This document shows positions 17,168-25,864 of a stretch of 64,000 nt of DNA, one piece after another. The position numbers and the translations under genes were made by a program. The notes under the pieces were generated by a model. That model was given only the letters and a program-made list of their open reading frames with translations, was not told where the DNA came from and did not search any database. How positions within the stretch are numbered: position 1 is the stretch's first letter; each line of letters opens with the position of its first letter. Source of the stretch: JBEISR01 sp044371425 (GTDB lineage Bacteria; Planctomycetota; Planctomycetia; Pirellulales; Pirellulaceae); the NCBI GenBank assembly GCA_044371425.1, contig JBILTR010000001.1, positions 124,001 through 188,000 on the forward strand. The letters run 5' to 3'.

Positions 17168-18238
17168 TTATGGCTGCCGTGGACGGAGTGCTGGGACGAT
17201 GGAGGATCGGATCGAACGATTCCGGTCGGAACTGCCTTCCTCCTCCTCCTGGTCTTTGGCTTCCGGTGAGGGAAGTTGCAACAGCGGAAGAAGTTGCTTG
17301 GCGTCGCTATCGAGAATCACCTTGCCTCCCAGGTTCGGGATGACCTCCCCGAGGGCCTCCAGATAGAGCCTTCGACGGGTGACTTCTGGAGCCTTCCGGT
17401 ATTGCTCCAGAAGGGCCTTGAAGCGTGCGACATCCCCTTCTGCCTCATTGGTTCGTTTGACCGAATAGCCTTCGGCTTCCTGGATCTTGCGATCTGCTTC
17501 GCCAGCGGCGCGGGGAATCACGCGGTTGTATTCCCCGTTGGCCTGATTGATCAATTGCTCCCTTTCCTGCTGCGCTCGGTTGACCTCATCAAAAGACTCC
17601 TGCACCGCTGCCGGGGGATGGACGCTTTTGAGCTGTACCTGCTGGACACGAAGTCCCATGTCCAGTTCGTTGACCAGCGTCGTCAGCTTGGCGATGGCAT
17701 CGACTTCGATTCCCTGACGACCGTAGGTCAGGACTTCATCGACGGTACGGTCGCCCACCACTTCCCTCATGACCGACTCGGAGAGGTCGCGGAGCGTCGC
17801 TGTCGGCTCCTGATGCTTGAAAAGGTACTTGGTTGGATCGCTGACCTCATACTGAACCACCCATTCCACTCGCGCGGCGTTCAGGTCTCCGGTCACCATG
17901 TCGCTCTCTTCCTTCTGTTCGTCGGAAGATTGGAGCGGGTTGGTGGAGCCACCGGTTCCGAATCCGAACTCTAGTTTGAGTTGCCTCTTGACCGGGATCA
18001 TCGTCACCTGATCGATTCCCCAGGGCAGTTTGAAACGCAGCCCAGGTTCGGCAACTCCGATGAACTTCCCGAATCGCTGTAGCACCCCGATGCTTTCGGT
18101 GCTGACAGAATAGATGCAGGTGCCAAGCGATCCCAGCAGAATCAGGATGGCTGCGATGGGCAGGATCCAGCCCATTTTTCGGAGCGTTGGTTGGAATTGA
18201 TCGGCAAAGTCGGAAAAACTGGGCGGGGCATTCGACAT
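17168..18238 (-). CDS. hflK: HflK-like membrane protease modulator
   Basis: The partner of HflC, 356 residues. A short N-terminal tail (MSNAPPSFSDFADQFQPT) precedes one membrane helix (MGWILPIAAILILLGSLGTC). The SPFH domain (SIGVLQRFGKFIGVAEPGLRF) follows, with the HflK-type insertion and MVTGDLNAARVEWVVQYEV. A helical arm ends in GEVIPNLGGKVILDSDAKQLLPLL, the typical HflK ending, and then a charged tail. The usual Gly/Asn-rich N-terminal region of proteobacterial HflK is missing, as in many distant relatives. First gene of the hflK-hflC pair. Confidence 0.92.
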   Translation of the reverse strand: MSNAPPSFSDFADQFQPTLRKMGWILPIAAILILLGSLGTCIYSVSTESIGVLQRFGKFIGVAEPGLRFKLPWGIDQVTMIPVKRQLKLEFGFGTGGSTNPLQSSDEQKEESDMVTGDLNAARVEWVVQYEVSDPTKYLFKHQEPTATLRDLSESVMREVVGDRTVDEVLTYGRQGIEVDAIAKLTTLVNELDMGLRVQQVQLKSVHPPAAVQESFDEVNRAQQEREQLINQANGEYNRVIPRAAGEADRKIQEAEGYSVKRTNEAEGDVARFKALLEQYRKAPEVTRRRLYLEALGEVIPNLGGKVILDSDAKQLLPLLQLPSPEAKDQEEEEGSSDRNRSIRSSIVPALRPRQP

Positions 18239-18470
18239 CCGGCGTCACCTCATCTGGGAATATGGTCGCTGCGGGCCAAGCTGCAAGAGCCGCCCGGTTA
18301 TTCGTATGGTAGTCCGCGACTCTTGGAAAGCGGAACGGATTCCTTTTTTCCGCTAGAAACGGAGGAATCCCACCCACCCATTGGCACGAGGAGATGGTTG
18401 CCGCCACGGTCCCAAGCATCGGCAACGCAGCGGGATCGTCCAGCAATTGGCTTCCGGTGGCGCCTTCAGA

Positions 18471-19325
18471 TCAGTGGGACACCCGGTTGGCCAGCCAACC
18501 CAGCAGGGCGATGCCAGCGACGATCCGGTAGATGGCAAAGGGGAGGAATCCTTGCCGCCGCACCCATTGCATGAACCAGGCAATGACCCCCCAAGCGACT
18601 AGGAAGCTGACGACAAAGCCAACGGCCAGCACTCCGATCCCCTGGCTATCCATCCGCTGGGCGTTGTGGTCATCCAGCACAAACTGAAGCAGCTTGAATC
18701 CAGAAGCAGCCATCATGACAGGGATGGAGAGAAAAAAACTGAATTCGAGCGCAGTCGATCGATCGAGTCCAAACAGCTGCCCCCCGGCGATGGTGACCAT
18801 GGAGCGACTGGTGCCAGGGAAGGCGGCGGCAAGTATCTGGAACAGTCCGATCCCGACTGCAGCCTTGGTGTTGACATCCTCCAGCCGATGGACGGTCGCT
18901 CGCCGGCTGGCGTAGGCATCGACGACCGCCATCGCGATTCCTCCAAGGATCAAAGCCCATGCCATGGCAGGAAGATTCTCCAGCTGCTCGCCGATCTTCT
19001 TGTCGATCACAAAGCAGGGGATCGCCGTGACGACGAAACTGAGCAGCACCAAGGCCAGTGGATGTTTCCATCGGCTGGCAGATCCCTGACTGGGCTGAAA
19101 AAAACTCCGCACGAAGTCGGCCAGTCGCTTTCGAAAATAGACCAGCACCGCCAGGATGGCTCCCAGTTGGATCACGACGGCGAACATCTTGCCGTAGGGA
19201 TCTTCCGAATCCTGTCCCAGCAGTTCTTGGGTGATCCGGATGTGAGCGGTGGAACTAACAGGGAGGAATTCGGTCAATCCTTCAACAATCCCGATCCATA
19301 CGGCATGCCAATACGAATGTTCCAC
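18471..19325 (-). CDS. uppP: Undecaprenyl-diphosphatase (BacA/UppP)
   Basis: Dephosphorylates undecaprenyl diphosphate to recycle the lipid carrier of peptidoglycan synthesis; overexpression gives bacitracin resistance in other bacteria. 284 residues, the normal length, with about eight membrane segments. Both active-site loops are present: EGLTEFLPVSSTAH (residues 15-28) and FPGTSRSM (about 170-177). The ATG at 19325 leaves the usual short leader before the first motif. It lies upstream of hflK on the same strand with a 232-bp gap that holds no gene. Confidence 0.95.
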   Translation of the reverse strand: MEHSYWHAVWIGIVEGLTEFLPVSSTAHIRITQELLGQDSEDPYGKMFAVVIQLGAILAVLVYFRKRLADFVRSFFQPSQGSASRWKHPLALVLLSFVVTAIPCFVIDKKIGEQLENLPAMAWALILGGIAMAVVDAYASRRATVHRLEDVNTKAAVGIGLFQILAAAFPGTSRSMVTIAGGQLFGLDRSTALEFSFFLSIPVMMAASGFKLLQFVLDDHNAQRMDSQGIGVLAVGFVVSFLVAWGVIAWFMQWVRRQGFLPFAIYRIVAGIALLGWLANRVSH

Positions 19326-19844
19326 GTTGCGATGCTGCCTTTTTCAGACGAGAGAAAACGATTTCGAGTGCGGGGATTTTCCATCTTAGTCTGTCAACCG
19401 AAAGGCGACAGGGCAGGACGACTCTTCCCGCAAGGAATCGTGGCGGAGTTGGTCCAGCGTCGGAGGAAGGCAGGCTCTCGTAGATCGTGCGATCAAAAGG
19501 GGGGCTATGGTGCCATCGCAATCCGACGGCAGATCGAGCGATCAGGCGACCTATCGAATCGAAAGGTCCATCCGAATCGACTAGGGAGCCGTCGTTCCAC
19601 GGCCACCCACTGCGAGACCATGGTGCCAGGCTGGAATCACCTCCAAATGGTCGCGGGGCGCAAAACCGTCCGGTTCTTTTTTTGCCAGCCGACGCAGACC
19701 GGATGGCACACGCTCTTCCGCGACGATCTGGGGAATTTCGGTCCCGATGGTGAATGCCATGCGATGACCTTCCATCGGCGACTTCCATGGGATGCAGTGA
19801 TGCGATCGCCACCCACAGGAATCCCATGTGGACCATTGGGAAGC
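19326..19844. other. Long gap, no convincing gene
   Basis: 519 bp between uppP and the second sugar isomerase. Open frames exist on both strands. The most protein-like is a 64-codon minus-strand frame at 19581-19775 beginning MEGHRMAFTIGTEIPQIV, but it has no recognised family or ribosome site. I treat the stretch as non-coding or as a decayed gene. Confidence 0.35.
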
Positions 19845-20783
19845 TTAAGGGACAAGCGACGAATGGGGCTGTAAGGCGGTGCGGATCCTAGGGATCCAAT
19901 GCTGGCAGGCCTCCCAAACATCTCCCGGTTCTTCGTACTCCAGCGCCACATAGCCTCGATAGCGCGTTCTCTGCAGAATCCCCGCCAAACGTTCCAGGTC
20001 GATCTCCTTTCTGCTGCCATCGGGATGGGAGATCACCGTTTTCAGCTGGACGTTGACTGCCCAGGGGGCGACCGCTTCGATCTGTTCGTACGGATCGACA
20101 TCCCCACGGAAATTGCCGGTGTCGAGGTTGACGACCAGATGGGGGTGATCGACGTCATGCACCAGTTCCATCAGTCCCTGAGCCGTCTCGGTGGGGCCTC
20201 CATGATTCTCCAGCGCCAGATAGATGCCCTGCTGCTGAGCGATCTGGGAAGCTGCTCGCATACCGGTCACCATGTTTTGGTGCGAGGCCTTCAGGTCGAC
20301 TCCTTTGGGATGATGTCCAGCGAAGATTCGGATGAAGGGGGCATGCAGTGCGGCAGCGCGTTCGATCCACTGCCGCACGTGATCCAATTGCTGTTTCGCC
20401 GCGTCACTTCCCGAAGGTGCCGAAAAGTCGGAGCGGATTGCTGTACCGGATAACTCCAAACCGCTTCGATAGCAGTGCATGCGCAGTTGATGCAGATACG
20501 ACGGCTGGATCGGTTCTGGCATGTAGTAGCTGGTCAGTTCGACGCCGTCCAGTTCCAGTCGAGCACAGCGATCGATGAACTGATGGAGATCCATCGTCGG
20601 AGGGCTTTGGCCTTTTCCCTGGAGCGCATCGCGAAAACTATAGGCTGCCAGCGACAGCTTGATGTGCGACTGGTGGCGGTCGCCGATGGGGGGGAGTTCC
20701 ATGGCGGAAAGTCCGCGGGTGATTCCGCAAGCAGCTATGCAGGCGGCTGCCTGCTGGCCAAACCAACGTCGGCTTTTTCTCAT
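19845..20783 (-). CDS. Exported sugar phosphate isomerase/epimerase (TIM barrel)
   Basis: About 312 residues with a twin-arginine-like leader (MRKSRRWFGQQAAACIAACG, ending near GLSA), so the product is probably exported folded. The rest is a xylose-isomerase-like TIM barrel: LSLAAYSFRDAL, LDGVELTSYYM, RIFAGHHPKG, LALENHGG (metal-binding Glu), VVNLDTGNFRGD (Asp), NVQLKTVI and GYVALEYEEPGD (Glu). Such Tat-exported isomerase/epimerase proteins are common in planctomycetes and may act on sugars released from polysaccharides; the substrate is unknown. The start at 20783 gives the Tat signal; the upstream extension to 21029 is not protein-like. rsmE lies 110 bp upstream on the same strand. Confidence 0.85.
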   Translation of the reverse strand: MRKSRRWFGQQAAACIAACGITRGLSAMELPPIGDRHQSHIKLSLAAYSFRDALQGKGQSPPTMDLHQFIDRCARLELDGVELTSYYMPEPIQPSYLHQLRMHCYRSGLELSGTAIRSDFSAPSGSDAAKQQLDHVRQWIERAAALHAPFIRIFAGHHPKGVDLKASHQNMVTGMRAASQIAQQQGIYLALENHGGPTETAQGLMELVHDVDHPHLVVNLDTGNFRGDVDPYEQIEAVAPWAVNVQLKTVISHPDGSRKEIDLERLAGILQRTRYRGYVALEYEEPGDVWEACQHWIPRIRTALQPHSSLVP

Positions 20784-20893
20784 GAGACGACTCCCTGTTT
20801 CTTCGGCTGGAATGATGAGGGTGAAGGTCGGCAAATTCAGGATAGGGGGCTTTGAGAGAGGGATGGGGCTTTGGCGGCTGCTTTGGCTGGCTG

Positions 20894-21688
20894 TTACTGC
20901 TTCCCTCTTGCCATGCAAGATTGTGGCTGTTCCCAAGTCAGGCAGAACAAATGGCAGGCGAGCGCGACGGCGGCCTCCACACGGAGGATACGGGGGCCTA
21001 ACTGGACGATTCGACCACCGGCCTTCCATGCTTGGTCGATTTCGTCATTGGTCCATCCCCCTTCCGGACCGATCGCCAACTCCCAAATGGCGTCTGGGTC
21101 ATTTCGACTGGCCGCGATCTCTTGCATCAGATCGTCCGGAGCGATTCCAGGCGATTCAGGGGGCTCAGGAAGCGTCGGATGAAGCACCAATCGGCGGTGG
21201 CGGGGGAGCGGTGGCTGTTTCAGCCATTCCTTCCACTCGATCGGTTGTCCAATTTCCACAAGTCGATTTCGGCCACACTGCTTGGCGCTCTCCACAGCGG
21301 CTCGAAGGAGTCGCGCTGTCGTCTGGTCACCAGGCTGCGCCACGCTGCGATGGGCGGTCAGTGGGGTCAGTCGCTGAACCCCCCCTTCCATGACGCGTTC
21401 GACCACCTCCTTCTGCCGATCACCCTTGGGGAGGGCCACCAGCAGATGCACGCGGGCGGGCAGATCCTTGGGATCGAAGCGAGGGGATGGTACGACCACC
21501 TCAAGGGCGCGACGGTCGATCGTCTGCACGGTGCCCTCCCCTTCCCAGCCCGCTCCATCGAAGACCACAAGCCGGTCGCCGGCGGTCAGGCGCAAGACGC
21601 GGATCGCATGGGTGGCTTCCTCCCCCTCCAGGAGAAGCTGACCTGCGGCATGCTGCCAGTGTGGAGCGTAGAAGCGAGGGAGCGCCAT
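20894..21688 (-). CDS. rsmE: 16S rRNA (uracil1498-N3)-methyltransferase
   Basis: Methylates N3 of U1498 in 16S rRNA using SAM. 264 residues. An N-terminal PUA-like domain (MALPRFYAPHW, EEATHAIRVLRLTAGDRLVVFDG) precedes a SPOUT domain. The knot motifs are ALPKGDRQKEVVERVMEGGV, the RLL.AAVES..QCGRN block, LAIGPEGGWTNDEI and LGPRILRVEAA, all diagnostic of RsmE. The length is slightly above the usual 240-250. The next gene upstream on this strand ends 37 bp away (21726), so the two may be cotranscribed. Confidence 0.95.
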   Translation of the reverse strand: MALPRFYAPHWQHAAGQLLLEGEEATHAIRVLRLTAGDRLVVFDGAGWEGEGTVQTIDRRALEVVVPSPRFDPKDLPARVHLLVALPKGDRQKEVVERVMEGGVQRLTPLTAHRSVAQPGDQTTARLLRAAVESAKQCGRNRLVEIGQPIEWKEWLKQPPLPRHRRLVLHPTLPEPPESPGIAPDDLMQEIAASRNDPDAIWELAIGPEGGWTNDEIDQAWKAGGRIVQLGPRILRVEAAVALACHLFCLTWEQPQSCMARGKQ

Positions 21689-21725
21689 CCAGGGTGTCTC
21701 GCAAATCGAACTACAAGCAGTCAGG

Positions 21726-24700
21726 TTATGGAAAAGTGATCGGCTCGGGCGGCTTCCCTTCGATCCAGCGATACCGCTGGTCGGATGAAAGTCCCTTGGC
21801 TTCTTCGATTTGACCGTTGGGCCAGTGGACTGCCAGACGATCGATCGTGGTGTGCGATCCTATCCCCAGGTGGATCAGTTTCTGTCCGGTCCCCATGTAG
21901 CCATCTCCAGCAGTGATCGCGGCGACCCACCGTTCCTCGCCGCATACCACTTCCACCCAGGCGCCGATCGCATCGCGTTCGCTTTGCGTTCCGATCAACT
22001 GCAGTTGCACGAAGTGGCCCGAGTTTGTCGAGCCATTGCGCAGGAGGGCAGCTGGCCGATCCAGATGAGTCGCTACCAAATCGATGTCCAGGTCGTTGTC
22101 GAAGTCGACCAGTTGGAGGGCTCGCCCGAGATTGGGCTCCTGGAAATAGCTGCCGATCTCCGGCTGTTTGGCCCAGTAAAACTTCCCCTGGCGATTCTGA
22201 AAGACCTGCGGAACCATCTTGTAGGGAACTCCGATCCCCTGGTAGTTGTCGATGTGGCCGTTGAGCACCACGAAGTCCTGCCATCCATCGCAATCCAGGT
22301 CGGTCAGATGGCACCCGAATCCAAGAAAGGCAAGGCTGTCCAGGTGGAGTCGGCTGCGCTGCGTGCCATCGACAAACCACCCTGGACGGGTCTGCAGGTA
22401 AAGCGTGTTGACGTCATTGAGGAAGTTGGTGACGATCAGGTCCAGCAGTCCATTGCGATCGACATCGCCGCAGGCGATCCCCATGCACGCCTGAGCGCGT
22501 CCCTGGGCGTCGAATGCGACGCCTCGCCTGCCCGCCTGTTCGGATACCATCCAGCGCTTGCTGGTTTGCGGGGATGAGGCATCAACTTGGTTCGAATCGA
22601 GAAGGGGTTGGCTAAGCAGCAGGAAGTTGGCCGAGACGTCGTTCGAGTAGAAGGCGTCGTTGCCCATCTGGAAATCGAGATTGGTGACGGTGATCCCCAG
22701 CGATCTTCCCTCGGCGATCGACTTCAGCAATGCGCCATCGGCCATCTTCCATCCCCCTTGGCCGTCGCTGAGCAGCAGTTCGTTGGGGCAGGGAGGGAAT
22801 TCGTTGGGTGGGCAGTTTTTGGCGACCGTACCCGCCGTGCCGCAGATGCGAGTGCGGCATTCTTCGCCAGCGATGTAACGAGCCATCAGCAGATCGGGAA
22901 AGGTATCGCCATCGATGTCAGCGATCGCAGCGCTGCTGGCCCAGGAGTACTGGTCGGGCATTGCGGGGAGTCCCCAGGGCTGAAAGGTTCCGTCTCCTAG
23001 ATTGTGATAGAGCCTGGAGGTGCCAAAGTTGAGGACGAGAAGGTCGGTCAGGCCGTCTTGATCGAAATCCCCGGTGGCAATCCCCTGACCATAGCCTCGG
23101 TCATCGATCCTCGCCAACTCCTGGATCGCCTGAAAACGCTCTCCAGATCGATTCCAGTAGAGCGATTTGGTGCCCTGCCCTTCCTCGGCGGCAGGCAGTC
23201 CGCCAGCATTGGAGAAGTAGAGATCGCAGTAACCATCCAGATCGAAATCGAGCACACCTACCCCGCCACCGTTCCCCTGATAGATCAACATCCCACCCGC
23301 CTGAGGGTCGGCGCCATTGAGATAGCTGGCGTCGATCCCAACCTCGGCGGCCACATCGTCCAGGCGCACGGAGAATCCTTCGAGCGATTCGCGAGCGATC
23401 GGTGAGCTGCTCGCCGTGTCGCTGGCCTGTGGTGGATCGGGCCAGCGATCGACAGGTAGCGGGGCCAGCAATGCATCGATCTTGGGCATGGGATGCGTCT
23501 GCGCCAGTTGGGCAAGCCGTGGCTGAAGCTTCTGGATCTCCTGCTGGGGCGATGCACTACGGAAGGCATTCAGGGAGGCCCAGGCGAATGCCATGTAGGG
23601 ATCGTTCAGCTCCTGATATCCCGCTTCCAGTCGCTGGAGCCCATCGGGTGGGCCGCTGCCGCGTATCACATCCTGCGCAATGCTGCTCATCTGGGCCAGC
23701 TGAAACGAACGTCTTCGCACCGGCTCGGCCAATTCCACCTCTCCCATTTCCGTCAGGCATTCGGCCAGTCGCGCGGTGGCGGCCAGATGGCGAGGGTCTT
23801 GCTGGAGTGCTCGAGCGTAGCACTTGGCTGCCTCGGGAAGCTGCTTTTCCAGTTCGCACCAGCGGCCGCGGATCGTCCAGAACTGCGGGTGTTCCAAGTG
23901 ACCTGGAGGTGCGGCAGCCAACCAGCTGGGGAGTTGATCCAACTTCTCTTGGGATACCAGCACGTGCCCCAGCCACACCCAGGGCTCCAACGTATCTTTC
24001 TCGCGCGCGACGATCGACTGCAGTGCGGGGAGCGCTTCGTCGTAGCGGTTCTTGTAGAGCATGCTTCGGACCGCACCCAGTTGGACCAGCGGGTCGTCGG
24101 GAGTCACCTGTCTAGCCGCTTCACTGAATGTTTTCTCCCCGAAGGGCTCGGCGAAATCGATCAACATGGCGACTTCATCCTGCGTGAAGTCCCCCGCCTC
24201 AATCAACGCGTAGAGATGGTTCCGAGATTCCCAGCGTCTTCCCTGCACGTTCAGGATGCGCACCATCAACCGGTGGGCAGGGGTGGCTTGAGGCGCTAGT
24301 TCCAGCAGCTTCCTGAGACGGGCTTCGGCTTGCCGAAGTCGTCCCGATGCGGCTTCCCATTCCGCCGCTTGGCCGAGCGCCGCCAGGCCCCCCTGCGGGC
24401 TATCGATCGGGACCTGATCCAGCAAGGCGATCGCCTCCTGGATCTTCCCGCGCGCATGAAGAACTCGCGCTGCGATGAACTGAGTTTGAAGATCGCTTGG
24501 GGATCGAAGCAGCGCCTGTTGAACCGTCTTCCACGCCGGCTCGAGTTCCCCCTTCTCCAGTTCGTTCAGCGCTTGCTGCTGCAACTGTTCCAACGACGTG
24601 CCTCTCGCGGCCGACTCAAGCGGACGGCCGACTCCAGGCAGCGCGCTGGATGGGGGCGCTGCTGGCGACGGGGCGGTGCCGGTCGAACTTCCGGTTGAGG

Positions 24701-24839
24701 GCGGTGCGGCCGGTGGGGCGTTGGGTGTCGAGGGTTGGCAGCCTGTAGCGAGCAGGCATGCCACCGCCATGATGGCTTGACATGACCCTCTCAGAAATTG
24801 CCGCTCGGCAACTCCCTGCCCCTTCTTGCACTCGACCAT
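21726..24839 (-). CDS. TPR / FG-GAP (VCBS) / ASPIC-UnbV lipoprotein
   Basis: 1037 residues. A lipoprotein signal (AIMAVACLLATGC, Cys34) is followed by a Pro/Ala-rich linker. TPR-like helical repeats span about 60-430 (for example ALLRSPSDLQTQFIAARVLH, YARALQQDPRHLAATARLAE). FG-GAP/VCBS beta-propeller repeats follow (DFDLDGYCDLYFSNAGG, GDFDQDGLTDLLVLNFG, DIDGDTFPDLLMARY, DVDRNGLLDLIVTNFL, DLDCDGWQDFVVLNG), whose Asp-rich loops bind calcium in relatives. The C-terminus is an ASPIC/UnbV domain (IGAWVEVVCG..., DRLAVHWPNGQIEEAKGL). Such surface proteins are abundant in planctomycetes; adhesion or carbohydrate binding is inferred. A cysteine pair-rich insert (CRTRICGTAGTVAKNC) is typical of the family. 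Confidence 0.88.
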   Translation of the reverse strand: MVECKKGQGVAERQFLRGSCQAIMAVACLLATGCQPSTPNAPPAAPPSTGSSTGTAPSPAAPPSSALPGVGRPLESAARGTSLEQLQQQALNELEKGELEPAWKTVQQALLRSPSDLQTQFIAARVLHARGKIQEAIALLDQVPIDSPQGGLAALGQAAEWEAASGRLRQAEARLRKLLELAPQATPAHRLMVRILNVQGRRWESRNHLYALIEAGDFTQDEVAMLIDFAEPFGEKTFSEAARQVTPDDPLVQLGAVRSMLYKNRYDEALPALQSIVAREKDTLEPWVWLGHVLVSQEKLDQLPSWLAAAPPGHLEHPQFWTIRGRWCELEKQLPEAAKCYARALQQDPRHLAATARLAECLTEMGEVELAEPVRRRSFQLAQMSSIAQDVIRGSGPPDGLQRLEAGYQELNDPYMAFAWASLNAFRSASPQQEIQKLQPRLAQLAQTHPMPKIDALLAPLPVDRWPDPPQASDTASSSPIARESLEGFSVRLDDVAAEVGIDASYLNGADPQAGGMLIYQGNGGGVGVLDFDLDGYCDLYFSNAGGLPAAEEGQGTKSLYWNRSGERFQAIQELARIDDRGYGQGIATGDFDQDGLTDLLVLNFGTSRLYHNLGDGTFQPWGLPAMPDQYSWASSAAIADIDGDTFPDLLMARYIAGEECRTRICGTAGTVAKNCPPNEFPPCPNELLLSDGQGGWKMADGALLKSIAEGRSLGITVTNLDFQMGNDAFYSNDVSANFLLLSQPLLDSNQVDASSPQTSKRWMVSEQAGRRGVAFDAQGRAQACMGIACGDVDRNGLLDLIVTNFLNDVNTLYLQTRPGWFVDGTQRSRLHLDSLAFLGFGCHLTDLDCDGWQDFVVLNGHIDNYQGIGVPYKMVPQVFQNRQGKFYWAKQPEIGSYFQEPNLGRALQLVDFDNDLDIDLVATHLDRPAALLRNGSTNSGHFVQLQLIGTQSERDAIGAWVEVVCGEERWVAAITAGDGYMGTGQKLIHLGIGSHTTIDRLAVHWPNGQIEEAKGLSSDQRYRWIEGKPPEPITFP

Positions 24840-24990
24840 CCGATCGCTCCACCCACATTTCCCGCCGAACTTGGTGCCGGTGGCATCGCTGGATGCCTGA
24901 CATGCTGATTCTATCGCGGGGATGAGCGAGCGTGCGAGTCAGGGCGGTGCGGTGGAACCGATTGAGCGATGCCTGGTCAGCAGCTGGCAA

Positions 24991-25194
24991 TCAGTTCACA
25001 GCGGCCTTCATCAGCCCCAGCAACCCCCAGCCAGAGAGCATGCCGAACAGATAGCTGCCAAGGATCAGGAAAATCTTCGGCAGACTGGTGCTCCACGCCA
25101 GGAACGACACACTCACCGATTCCAGGTTCTGGAACCCAAAGATCAAGACCACGATCGCCAGGAGGATAGCCAATGCCGACGCCACATATTGCAT
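24991..25194 (-). CDS. Small LapA-like (DUF1049) membrane protein
   Basis: About 67 residues with two membrane helices: MQYVASALAILLAIVVLIFG and a second near LPKIFLILGSYLFGMLSGWG. They flank the characteristic FQNLESVSVSFLAWS segment of the LapA/YciS family, which in E. coli helps LPS assembly control. I start at the ATG at 25194 because AAGGTG lies four bases upstream; the ATG at 25239 would add 15 residues without a ribosome site. It lies 151 bp upstream of the ASPIC lipoprotein gene on the same strand. Confidence 0.75.
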   Translation of the reverse strand: MQYVASALAILLAIVVLIFGFQNLESVSVSFLAWSTSLPKIFLILGSYLFGMLSGWGLLGLMKAAVN

Positions 25195-25528
25195 GATGCA
25201 CCTTGAGACTTGCAGGATCACTTTCGGCAGCATTTCCATACCGGTCTGGATGACTGCCAGTGATTTTCAGTCTGTATGGCGGATCGTCAGTCGGAACGAA
25301 AAAGCGGGATATGGAGGGCCGGTTGCAAGACGGGAGGCCATTACAACCGTCACGTCTGATGCGATCGGCAGGCGGAGACTGGATCGGGAACAAGGAGGCT
25401 GTCCGACGATCCTGCGGGTGCGTTGGTCAAGAGCCACCTCTTGCTACATCAAGGGTGCCGCAAGACAAGGGTGGCCTAATCCTCGTGGTATCGAGCATGC
25501 CGTGGGGGGCGTGCTATAGGTGATCCAC
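25195..25528. other. Non-coding stretch before the tandem repeat
   Basis: 334 bp with no gene that I can support. It probably holds the promoter of the LapA-like gene at its left end. The rest is featureless by eye. Confidence 0.4.
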
Positions 25529-25848
25529 TCTTTGTATGTCTCCGTGTCCTTCGTGCCTCTGTGAGAGTCCAACGAAGTGCTCCCACACGAATGGATCTCA
25601 CGGAGGCACAGAGGCACTGAGAATCAGGGCATTGGAATTGGTGCGAGCGATTACTTCTTTGTATGTCTCCGTGTCCTTCGTGCCTCTTTGAGAGTCCAAC
25701 GAAGTGCTCCCAAGCGAATGGATCTCATGGAGGCACAGAGGCACTGAGAATCAGGGCTTTGGAATTGGTGCGCGCGATTACTTCTTTGTATGTCTCCGTG
25801 TCCTTCGTGCCTCTTTGAGAGTCCAACGAAGTGCCCCGATCGAATGGA
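25529..25848. repeat. 127-bp tandem repeat, about 2.5 copies
   Basis: Copies begin at 25529, 25656 and 25783, each starting TCTTTGTATGTCTCCGTG and running through CCTTCGTGCCTC, GAGAGTCCAACGAAGTGC and CACAGAGGCACTGAGAATCA. The period is exactly 127 bp and the first two copies differ at only a handful of positions. The third is cut off after about 65 bp, just before the GspF-like stop codon. Each unit holds an imperfect inverted repeat (GTGCCTCTGTGAGA against TCTCACGGAGGCACAGAGGCAC). No frame codes a convincing protein. CTCCGTG-type intergenic repeats are, from general knowledge, common in planctomycete, acidobacterial and verrucomicrobial genomes. Confidence 0.85.
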
Positions 25849-25864
25849 TAGCGTAAGGAGGTTG

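Noticed and set aside
19581..19775. 64-codon minus-strand frame MEGHRMAFTIGTEIPQIV... in the gap after uppP
   Set aside because: It reads somewhat like a protein but has no ribosome site, no known family and an unsupported end; kept only as a note in the gap entry.
18666..19874. 402-codon plus-strand frame opposite uppP
   Set aside because: It is antisense to a clear membrane enzyme and has charged low-complexity sequence without domains.
25529..25848. CRISPR array
   Set aside because: The units are 127 bp in direct contact with no distinct short repeat and variable spacers, and there are no cas genes.
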